Origin: Rheinheimera texasensis DSM 17496
Lineage (GTDB): Bacteria > Pseudomonadota > Gammaproteobacteria > Enterobacterales > Alteromonadaceae
Assembly: GCF_000711985.1 (NCBI RefSeq)
Contig: NZ_KL544005.1
Coordinates: 385,970-449,969 of the forward strand
Direction: 5' to 3'
Length of the DNA stretch: 64,000 nucleotides
Shown: in pieces, positions 54,488-61,660 of the stretch
Layout: the number at the start of each line of letters is the position of its first letter
Position numbering within the stretch: the first letter of the stretch is position 1
Notes under the pieces: model-generated
Database searches by the model: none
The model's input: only the letters and a program-made list of their open reading frames with translations
Told to the model about the DNA's origin: nothing
Position numbers and translations under genes: made by a program

Positions 54488-54530
54488 AACCTGTGGCAGC
54501 GCGCTCTCCCCTTGCTGCTACAGGTTTTTT
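54488..54530 (+). terminator. Intrinsic terminator after the TonB receptor gene
   Basis: A long stem AACCTGT-G-GCAGC / GCTGC-T-ACAGGTT with one wobble pair and a 13-nt loop ends in a run of T, 17 nt after the receptor stop. Confidence 0.85.
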
Positions 54531-54534
54531 CCTA

Positions 54535-56967
54535 TCAGCGCCCGGCATGCCGCAGCTGTTTTTGCTGATACATCCGCTCATCGGCGATGCGAATGAGTTG
54601 ATCCGCGTCTGAGCCGTCATCCGGAAATAACGCCTGACCGATACTGCAGCCAATCAGCACTGTCGCCATGCTGAGGGCAAAAGGTTCCGCCAATGCCTGT
54701 GTGATTTTGCTGCTGACCTGACTGACTTCCTGCGGCGACTCGAGCTGTGGCAACAACACAACAAACTCATCACCACCGAGCCGAGCTACTGTATCAGAGG
54801 CCCGCAATAATTTGCGTAGCCGCTCTGCGATGGCTTTGAGCAGTTCATCACCAGCGGCATGGCCATATTCGTCATTGACCGGCTTGAATTTATTCAGATC
54901 CAGCAGCAACACGGCCAGCTGGCGCTGATGCCGGCTGCAATAAGTCAGTGCCTGCTGCAGCCGGTCCATAAACAGCGCGCGGTTGGGTAAGCTGGTCAGG
55001 CTGTCGTGCTGCGCCATATAGCGCATCTGCTGTTCAGTTTTACGCCGTTCGGTCAGATCACGCGCCACCCCGACAATGGCGATAAACTCACCGGCTTCGT
55101 TATAAATACCGGCGGTTTTCACCTCACTCCAGACCGTGCCACCGTTTTTGTGCGGTTGTTCCAAATCTGCCACGAACTCAGGATAAGCCAGTCCGGCTTC
55201 TACGGCCGCACGTGCCTGACGCATTTGATTAAAAACCAGCTCAGCGGATTCCGGCGTCAACGCTTCAGTGACATGCTGGCGCATTGCTTCTTCGGCGGTA
55301 AAGCCGCGGTGGCGCTCCACTGAAGGGCTGACATAAGTGATATTGCCGGACAGGTCCATAGTCCAGATCACATCACTGGCATTGTCAGTCAACAGCCGGT
55401 GCCGTGCCTCACTCTGGCGCAGTGCCTCACGGTCGCGCTGGCGCTCCAGCGCGATAGCCACCATCGAACCAACATCACTCAGCACATCAAAATCCTGTGC
55501 AGTAAAAGTTGCCGCCTGCCACACCAGCAACACACCAGGGATTTGACTGCAGTCTCCCTGTAGCGGAAAAGCACAGAATTGCAGCTGTCCGGCCGGCACG
55601 TCGGTAAATGCCGGGCTGGGTTTCCCCAGTTGCGGCACCCGCAGTAAATTCAGGCCCGGCGTATCGCAATCATCGCCAAAGATCTCAATCCGCCGTTGGA
55701 TCTCCGCCCAGCCTGCGGCGCACAGGTCGACATGAATGATCTGCGGCAGGTCTTTGGGCCTGTCCAATAACAAAATCGGGTGGTACGACGGGCGAAATTG
55801 CTGCAATAACTGCAGCACTGTGGTCATCAGCTCATTTGGCGCCGTTTCATCCCTGAGCATCTGCTGCAAAATCTGACTACGGATATGCTGCCAGCTTTGT
55901 TGTTGACGTTTTTGTGCCAGCAACTGATGCAGCCGCCGGTTGACCTGTGTGATATAAGCCAGCAGCGCCAGCGCCAGTAGTAAACCGAGTAGCACCAGTA
56001 GCGCAATCAGTACCCAAGTCAGGTCTATTGGCGTACTGGCCTGAAACAAAAAATTATCCAGGTCCGGTACCAAGCTCAGCAACCCCTGCTGCTGATAGAC
56101 TTCGGCAATATGGAGCCAGCGATCCGGATTGATATAGCCAGGCGCAATCAGGTCGGTCTGCAGCAGCGGCTGCATTGCAGCGGCTTCCGCCAGTAATAGT
56201 GCTGTGCTGCTGCCAGACGGGTAATGTTGCTGCATGTAAGCAATAACTTCCGCCGGATGCTGCATGGCATAAGACCAGCCCCGCAGGCTGGCGGCACGGA
56301 ACTTTTCCACCAGCTTGGGATTTTTAAGCCATAACTTGTTGCTGGTGAAAAGATTATCACCATAGAAATCAATGCCGGCACTGCGCGGGGAAAACTGATG
56401 ATAAGCAATCCCGGCTTGCTGCAAGATCAGCGGTTCATAGGTGCTGTATGCCGAAATCGCGGCGGCTTCGCCATTCAGCAAATCCGGAATAGAGGTTTCA
56501 TGTTCAATCAGCAGATAATCCTGCCCGGTCAGGCCTTCGCGACTTAAATAGGCACGTAGTTCATCGGCGCCGGTTTCCAACAGAATTTTTTGGCCGCGTA
56601 GCAATTGCAAATCCGGCACTACGCCATTTGCTTTGGTCAGTAACACCAACGCTGAATGCTGAAATATATTGGCAATGAGCCGTACGTCACGGCCTTTGGC
56701 GTAATCAAGCAACAAAGCACTGGTGCCCACACCAAACTGTGCCCGGCCGGATAGTACTTCATCGACCACCTGCAACTTGGGCGTTGCAGCGACCAGCTCT
56801 ACTTTCAGTCCGGCTTCGGCGTAATAGCCCTGCTGCTGCGCTGCGTAATAACCGGCAAACTGAAACCCATGTTGCCATTTCAGCTGCAGCCGCACTTTTT
56901 CAGCCGCGAATAACAATTCGGCCGGCCAGCACAGCAACAACAGCGCCCAGCAGAAGCGGCTACTCAC
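54535..56967 (-). CDS. Sensor diguanylate cyclase: THI5-like domain, TM, GAF-like, PAS, GGDEF
   Basis: A signalling protein of about 810 residues. A signal peptide is followed by an NMT1/THI5-like periplasmic binding domain (LKWQHGFQFAGYYAAQQQGYY, then VGTSALLLDYAKGRDV), which in relatives binds thiamine pyrimidine precursors. A membrane helix (about 315-345) follows, then a GAF-like region, a PAS domain (LLTDNASDVIWTMDLSGNI) and a GGDEF domain with an intact GGDEF motif (731-735) and LTSLPNRALF. It should make c-di-GMP in answer to a pyrimidine-like ligand. I choose the GTG at 56967 (GAGG upstream) over the TTG at 57003, because the signal peptide then begins at once. It overlaps the deaminase stop by 8 nt. 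Confidence 0.87.
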   Translation of the reverse strand: MSSRFCWALLLLCWPAELLFAAEKVRLQLKWQHGFQFAGYYAAQQQGYYAEAGLKVELVAATPKLQVVDEVLSGRAQFGVGTSALLLDYAKGRDVRLIANIFQHSALVLLTKANGVVPDLQLLRGQKILLETGADELRAYLSREGLTGQDYLLIEHETSIPDLLNGEAAAISAYSTYEPLILQQAGIAYHQFSPRSAGIDFYGDNLFTSNKLWLKNPKLVEKFRAASLRGWSYAMQHPAEVIAYMQQHYPSGSSTALLLAEAAAMQPLLQTDLIAPGYINPDRWLHIAEVYQQQGLLSLVPDLDNFLFQASTPIDLTWVLIALLVLLGLLLALALLAYITQVNRRLHQLLAQKRQQQSWQHIRSQILQQMLRDETAPNELMTTVLQLLQQFRPSYHPILLLDRPKDLPQIIHVDLCAAGWAEIQRRIEIFGDDCDTPGLNLLRVPQLGKPSPAFTDVPAGQLQFCAFPLQGDCSQIPGVLLVWQAATFTAQDFDVLSDVGSMVAIALERQRDREALRQSEARHRLLTDNASDVIWTMDLSGNITYVSPSVERHRGFTAEEAMRQHVTEALTPESAELVFNQMRQARAAVEAGLAYPEFVADLEQPHKNGGTVWSEVKTAGIYNEAGEFIAIVGVARDLTERRKTEQQMRYMAQHDSLTSLPNRALFMDRLQQALTYCSRHQRQLAVLLLDLNKFKPVNDEYGHAAGDELLKAIAERLRKLLRASDTVARLGGDEFVVLLPQLESPQEVSQVSSKITQALAEPFALSMATVLIGCSIGQALFPDDGSDADQLIRIADERMYQQKQLRHAGR

Positions 56968-57400
56968 CGATATCCTCGAACCATAAAGCTGGACGTTCCG
57001 CAATAAACTGCTGCATCAATGTCTTACATCGTTCATCCTGCAGATTAATCAGTTCAACGCCCCGACTTTGCAGGTAAGCTTCCGGGCCCTGAAACGTCTG
57101 ATTTTCACCAATGACCACCTTGGGAATACCGTAAAGCAACACTGTGCCACTGCACATATCACAGGGTGATAAAGTCGAATACAACACGGCGCGGCGATAA
57201 TCGGCCGCTTTGAGCCGGCCGGCATTTTCCAGGCAATCCATTTCGGCGTGTAAAGTACAGCTACCTTTTTGCACCCGCTGGTTATGACCACGTCCAACGA
57301 TTTGGCCGTCAATCACCAACACTGAGCCAATCGGAATACCGCCCTCGGCCAGGCCCAGTTCGGCTTCAGCGATGGCAGCCTGCATAAACGGATCAGACAT
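56960..57400 (-). CDS. Cytosine deaminase-like, fungal FCY1 type
   Basis: Zinc-dependent nucleobase deaminase of 146 residues. The zinc site is His51-Ala-Glu53 (HAEMDCLENAGR) with Cys80 and Cys83 (TLSPCDMCSGTVLLYGIP). The C-terminus WFEDIGE and ENQTF are shared with yeast cytosine deaminase FCY1, where the Asp near the end (here Asp143) contacts the base; E. coli CodA is unrelated in fold. It likely deaminates cytosine or a related pyrimidine, perhaps a thiamine pyrimidine breakdown product, given the THI5-like sensor gene that overlaps it. I use the ATG at 57400; a TTG at 57418 is possible. Confidence 0.9.
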   Translation of the reverse strand: MSDPFMQAAIAEAELGLAEGGIPIGSVLVIDGQIVGRGHNQRVQKGSCTLHAEMDCLENAGRLKAADYRRAVLYSTLSPCDMCSGTVLLYGIPKVVIGENQTFQGPEAYLQSRGVELINLQDERCKTLMQQFIAERPALWFEDIGE

Positions 57401-57418
57401 ATCAGAATCCCGCTGCAA

Positions 57419-57616
57419 TAAGGAGAGGAAGATTAAGCCTGTGCCGTCAACGGCTTGCCGTCAAGGCTGCTGCAGAAAAAGCCAAACTAAATACTGTCGG
57501 TATCAATCACAGCCACAGCGCCGCGCAGAGTGACTTTGTATTGTGCGGTATCTTGCAGATAAACCATGCCCTGACACATCAGATGGGCTAGCTGTTAACT
57601 GATAGGTATCCACATA
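57419..57616. other. Gap between deaminase and FAN1-like genes
   Basis: This 198-bp gap includes a 30-codon minus-strand frame (57487-57579, MCQGMVYLQDTAQYKVTLRG...) that could be a small protein or a remnant, and the repeated TTGACGGC nearby. Evidence for a gene is thin. Confidence 0.4.
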
Positions 57617-59932
57617 TCAAGGTATTAGCAGCTCTGAAATCTCCGGTCTTGACAGGTTCACAGCCCTTCTTTCATTAATCAGCAACAGCAATTCGGCTGT
57701 TGCTGCGGCATCAGCTAAAGCGCGGTGATGCTGTTTCAGCTCAATACCAAAATGTGTCGCCAGATTGCCGAGGCTATAAGAAGCCAAACCCGGGAAATAG
57801 CGCCGGCTTTCCACCACAGTGCAAAGCTGTGGTAATTGCAGCTGATAGCCACAGCGGGCAAATTCGGCGCGGATAAAACCATAATCAAACCGCACATTAT
57901 GCGCGACAAAGATACAGCCCTGCAGCTGCTGCCACAGCTCTGCCGCGATATCGGCAAAAACCGGCGCCGTCGCAACCATGGCATCGCTGATGCCAGTCAG
58001 CTTACTGATAAAAGCCGGAATACGCCGCTGTGGGTTAATCAGCGTCGAATAGCGGGTTATTTCGCGGCCATACTGCAGCTTAACCAGACCAATTTCGGTG
58101 ACCCGGTCATTGCCTGCTGTGCCGCCGGTGGTTTCGACGTCGATCACCGCGTAAATTCGCGCCGGGTCCAGTACCCATTTGACCCGCTCCAGTCGGACAT
58201 CAAAGCCCAGCTCACGCAGGCTACGCAGCCGGCTTAATTGGTTACGGCGCACACTGTCGCCCGGGGCTTTGATTTCGATAAATCGCAGCTCCTGCACTTC
58301 ATCAAGACTCTCACCGTCACGCCATAGCATCAGGTCCGGATAACCACTGCTGTGACGGCGAAAATCCTGGGCCATTTTTCTCAGTACAACAGCCAAAGCG
58401 CCGGCCGGCGCGGCTTGCACCAACGCCAGCAGAGGCCGGGCCAGCTCCGGATACCAGCTGAAAATTGCGTTGTGTTTGCCATAGTGTCGGGTGCTTTGCG
58501 CCAGCAAATAACGGCAAGCCGCAGCTTTGTTGTCTAACAGTGCCAGCTGCGCTTCAATCGCGGCGCCGTGGCGCTGATAAAACGCCGGTGTAGTTAAATC
58601 TCGAGGCCGGCGCTCAAATTCGTTATGGATACTGCTGTCGGCGGCTTCGAATAGGTGCGGCCACAGCAATAAACCAAACAGCGCCAGCCACAGGTTATTC
58701 TCCAGATGCTCAGCCTGATAGCCCTGCTGCCGGTAGTATTGCAATGCCCCTTGCTCCGGTGCATTGGCCCAGAGTTCGTCCAGCGTCAGCACTGCGGCCT
58801 GTTGCAATAAATGCGTGGTATCGGTGATACGGCTTTGTTTTAGCACCCGGCGGCTGAAATCCTGTGCCAGATAAAATTCTTCGTCACAACAGGGTTCTGT
58901 TTGCATTTGAGTCAGTAAAGCGTCGAGCTTATCGCGCTGGCCAAGCTTGTGATAAAGCCGCATCAGACGCTCAGATGCCGGATAACCGCCCCCGGCCAGA
59001 TACCAGTCAATCGCCAGTTCTGGCTCACTTAAGCGTTCCGCCTGCCGGCCTAGGGCTTCGCAGAGCTTTTCCCGTACAAGCACTGTGCGGTCATCTAATG
59101 GCTCGGGCCACGACAACGCATCCTGCTGCCATTGCAGCAGTTGCTCTTTGGTCAGCAGACTGTTTTTGCGCGGTAATGCCTCACGCAAACCCGCTTTTAA
59201 CCGGGCATAAGCATAAGCCGCCTGAGCGGTAGCGACATCAAGAAAACGTGCCAGATACAGCGGCTCGCCTGCGCTTTGTTCTGAGCCAGCAGACACGGCG
59301 CTACCACGCAAACCGCCGGTGGCGACCACGCCTAAATCGCGCAGCGTAAACGCAGATAAATCGGTTTCGATGCGGCCAAAAAATAAAAACAACAAATACT
59401 GCAAAGGCTCAGTCTGACGCAGTGCCAGCCAGTCGCCGCTCGCTGCCAGCCACTGTGGCTGCAGTAAATCCGCGTCCGTGACGGCTTGCTGCAATGTGGC
59501 CTTATCGGCAGATTTTTTCGGGAGTTGCGCCAACAGCCCCTGCGCCAGGCCCACTTGCAGCAAATCCGTCAGCTGCTGTTTATTGGCTTTGAGCAGCCAA
59601 TTGGCGAGATCGGCTTCTTGTGCAGGCCGCGCGGCAAAACCGCTATTGAGCAGCTGCATGGTCGCAGCGCGCTGGTCGCTGATTTCGCTGTATTGCAGGT
59701 CAGTCAGCGCAAAAACCCTGCCCTTGCGACTAAGCATTCGCAGCCACAGCCGCTGCGCATCCGGCTGTAAAGCACGAAAATCCGCGATAAATTGCAGCTC
59801 CACCGCGCCAAGCAACCCGGCGTACTGCGCTTCGATACGCAGTAAAAACTCAGCGAAATGCTTTAGGTAATAATCCGGCGGTAACACAACAGGCGCAGGC
59901 ATCAACTTATCCGGTTCAGGTGAGGAAAGCAT
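57617..59932 (-). CDS. FAN1-like VRR-NUC nuclease fused to DEDDh exonuclease
   Basis: A 771-residue DNA-repair-type protein. Residues about 15-575 match bacterial FAN1 homologues: an N-terminal helical DNA-binding part, a TPR-like middle and a VRR-NUC domain with GYPDLMLW (Asp533) and FIEIKAPGD (Glu553-x-Lys555). FAN1 trims flaps and interstrand-crosslinked DNA. From about 594 a second domain starts: VIDVETTGG (Asp598, Glu600), VAHNVRFDYGFI and HRALADA, the DEDDh 3'-5' exonuclease motifs of DnaQ-like enzymes. The fusion would combine two nucleases in one chain. No frameshift is needed; the frame is open throughout. Confidence 0.9.
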   Translation of the reverse strand: MLSSPEPDKLMPAPVVLPPDYYLKHFAEFLLRIEAQYAGLLGAVELQFIADFRALQPDAQRLWLRMLSRKGRVFALTDLQYSEISDQRAATMQLLNSGFAARPAQEADLANWLLKANKQQLTDLLQVGLAQGLLAQLPKKSADKATLQQAVTDADLLQPQWLAASGDWLALRQTEPLQYLLFLFFGRIETDLSAFTLRDLGVVATGGLRGSAVSAGSEQSAGEPLYLARFLDVATAQAAYAYARLKAGLREALPRKNSLLTKEQLLQWQQDALSWPEPLDDRTVLVREKLCEALGRQAERLSEPELAIDWYLAGGGYPASERLMRLYHKLGQRDKLDALLTQMQTEPCCDEEFYLAQDFSRRVLKQSRITDTTHLLQQAAVLTLDELWANAPEQGALQYYRQQGYQAEHLENNLWLALFGLLLWPHLFEAADSSIHNEFERRPRDLTTPAFYQRHGAAIEAQLALLDNKAAACRYLLAQSTRHYGKHNAIFSWYPELARPLLALVQAAPAGALAVVLRKMAQDFRRHSSGYPDLMLWRDGESLDEVQELRFIEIKAPGDSVRRNQLSRLRSLRELGFDVRLERVKWVLDPARIYAVIDVETTGGTAGNDRVTEIGLVKLQYGREITRYSTLINPQRRIPAFISKLTGISDAMVATAPVFADIAAELWQQLQGCIFVAHNVRFDYGFIRAEFARCGYQLQLPQLCTVVESRRYFPGLASYSLGNLATHFGIELKQHHRALADAAATAELLLLINERRAVNLSRPEISELLIP

Positions 59933-59988
59933 TACTGTAGCAAATCCACCACTGGATAAACAAACAGCCTTTCAGCAATAACTGACTA

Positions 59989-60291
59989 TTACCAACGCGT
60001 GTCATTTTCACAGGGAATGCCATCACGGTCGCCATCCAATTTAGTATTCGGACAATTGGCAACAAAAAACTCAGCTTCAGCTCTGGAGCGCATCTGACTG
60101 CAATGTTGCCGGCCATCACACTGAAAGCTCTGGTTTAATTGCAGCTGAGTCTCTGCCGGCACTGCCTCAACCGGCATAGGAAGCGATTCCGATACCGGCA
60201 GCGGTTCTGGCATTGGCGCCACGGTTTGTGTGCGTTGCCACCATTGCCAGCAGCCAATCAATACCACCAGCACTAACAATTTGTTCAGCAT
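59989..60291 (-). CDS. Small excalibur-domain protein
   Basis: A 100-residue protein with an N-terminal membrane anchor (about 3-16), a Pro/Glu-rich linker and a C-terminal excalibur-type calcium-binding domain: CDGRQHCSQMRSRAEAEFFVANCPN, ending LDGDRDGIPCE. The family binds calcium and is often secreted or surface-bound. The ATG at 60291 has AGGA 7 nt upstream. It lies next to the nuclease gene but has no visible link to it. Confidence 0.85.
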   Translation of the reverse strand: MLNKLLVLVVLIGCWQWWQRTQTVAPMPEPLPVSESLPMPVEAVPAETQLQLNQSFQCDGRQHCSQMRSRAEAEFFVANCPNTKLDGDRDGIPCENDTRW

Positions 60292-60362
60292 CACAAGTTC
60301 CTTTTTTAGGGCGTGTTAAGTTTCTTTATGCAACATTTACCCAATCCTGACAATTCCCGACG

Positions 60363-60391
60363 TTGATTTTTTCAGCAGCACAAATTAGAAT
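60363..60391 (+). promoter_or_regulatory. Promoter of the RND efflux operon
   Basis: TTGATT (60363-60368), a 17-nt spacer and TAGAAT (60386-60391) form a good sigma-70 promoter ahead of the adaptor gene; the -10 lies inside the operator palindrome. Confidence 0.7.
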
Positions 60392-60409
60392 GAACGTTCA
60401 CTCTAATTT
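60382..60409. promoter_or_regulatory. 28-bp TetR-type operator of the RND operon
   Basis: AAATTAGAATGAACGTTCACTCTAATTT is palindromic except for one pair (60390/60401). It covers the -10 and start region, so a TetR/AcrR repressor should block the operon. TGAACGTTCA is a frequent core of such operators. No tetR gene is in the window. Confidence 0.75.
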
Positions 60410-60421
60410 GGAGATCATCCC

Positions 60422-61648
60422 ATGCAGCCTATTCGTCGTTCCCAACCTCTGCTGCCAAGCGCTGTGACCTTGCTCGCCAGCGCCTTATTTTTGTCCGCCT
60501 GTGGCCAGCCTGCGCCAGCAGCACAAGGTGCTGGCCCGGCCGTGGTGCCCGTCGGGGTCGTCAGCCTGAAGGCACAGGACGTGACATTAAGCCGTGAATT
60601 ACCAGGCCGGGTACAGGCCGCGCAAATTGCTGAGATCAGGCCACAGGTCAGCGGCATTGTGCTGGCTCGCCACTTCACCGAAGGCAGCACAGTCGCTACC
60701 GGTACCGCTTTGTATCAGATTGACCCGGCGCCCTTTGAAGCTGCTTTATTAAGCGCCAAAGCGGCAGAAGCCAAGGCCAAAGCCAATATCGCCAGCAGCA
60801 AAGCCAAAGCCGAACGTTACCGCGAACTGCTGAAAATCAAAGCCGTCAGCCGGCAGGATTTTGATGAAGCCGAAGCCGCATATCTGCAGGCTCAGGCCGA
60901 GTTACAAAGTGCCAAGGCACAAATCAACAGCGCACAAATTAATCTGAGCTACAGCAAAGTGCTGGCGCCTATCACTGGCCAGATTGGCAAATCGACTGTC
61001 ACCACCGGCGCGCTGGTCAGCAGCGGTCAAAGCCAGGCACTGGCGACTGTGACGCAACTTGACCCTATCTACATCGATTTAACGCAATCAAGCAGCGAAC
61101 TGCTGGCGCTGAAACAAGCACTGGCCAAAGGCACGATTGGCCAGGCGGCTACGCAGACTGAAGTCAGTCTGACGCTGGAAGATGGCAGCACCTACGCCCA
61201 CAAAGGCACACTGCAATTTAGCGAAGTGACGGTGAATCCGGATACCGGCTCTGTCACGCTGCGCGCCAGCTTCCCGAACCCGGACCAGCTGCTGCTGCCG
61301 GGCATGTATGTGCGCGCCACAGTGCAGGAAGGCCAGCAGGCCAATGCCATGCTGGTGCCGCAACGTGGTGTCAGCCGCAATGTAAAAGGCGAAGCCACAG
61401 CACTGGTGGTCAGCAAGGACGGCAAAGTCGAACCGAGAGTCCTGCAAACTAACCGCACTATCGGCAGTAACTGGTTAGTGACCGCCGGCCTGAATGATGG
61501 TGACCAGCTGATTGTAGAAGGCCTGCAAAAAGTACGGCCGGGCGCTGTGGTGCAGGCGGTGCCTGCGACTTCCACTGCAGTCACGTCAGCTGCTGCAACT
61601 ACTGACAGCAAAGGTTCTGCCCAGGCAGCGCCGGCTGCATCCCGTTAA
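60422..61648 (+). CDS. RND efflux periplasmic adaptor (AcrA/MexA type)
   Basis: Membrane fusion protein of 408 residues that links the inner-membrane pump to an outer-membrane channel. It is a lipoprotein (LSAC lipobox near residue 27). REL(P)GRVQAAQIAEIRPQVSGIV and SEGS-like HFTEGSTVATGTALYQIDP form the lipoyl half, followed by a long alpha-hairpin (AEAKAKANIASSKAKAERY) and LNLSYSKVLAPITG, then a beta-barrel with VTVNPDTGSVTLRASFPNP. GGAG is upstream of the ATG. The pump gene follows by 12 nt. Confidence 0.93.
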   Translation: MQPIRRSQPLLPSAVTLLASALFLSACGQPAPAAQGAGPAVVPVGVVSLKAQDVTLSRELPGRVQAAQIAEIRPQVSGIVLARHFTEGSTVATGTALYQIDPAPFEAALLSAKAAEAKAKANIASSKAKAERYRELLKIKAVSRQDFDEAEAAYLQAQAELQSAKAQINSAQINLSYSKVLAPITGQIGKSTVTTGALVSSGQSQALATVTQLDPIYIDLTQSSSELLALKQALAKGTIGQAATQTEVSLTLEDGSTYAHKGTLQFSEVTVNPDTGSVTLRASFPNPDQLLLPGMYVRATVQEGQQANAMLVPQRGVSRNVKGEATALVVSKDGKVEPRVLQTNRTIGSNWLVTAGLNDGDQLIVEGLQKVRPGAVVQAVPATSTAVTSAAATTDSKGSAQAAPAASR

Positions 61649-61660
61649 GCGAGGTGTTTG

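Noticed and set aside
57487-57579. 30-codon minus-strand frame between deaminase and FAN1-like genes
   Set aside because: Too short, no clear ribosome binding site, no family; recorded only as part of the gap.
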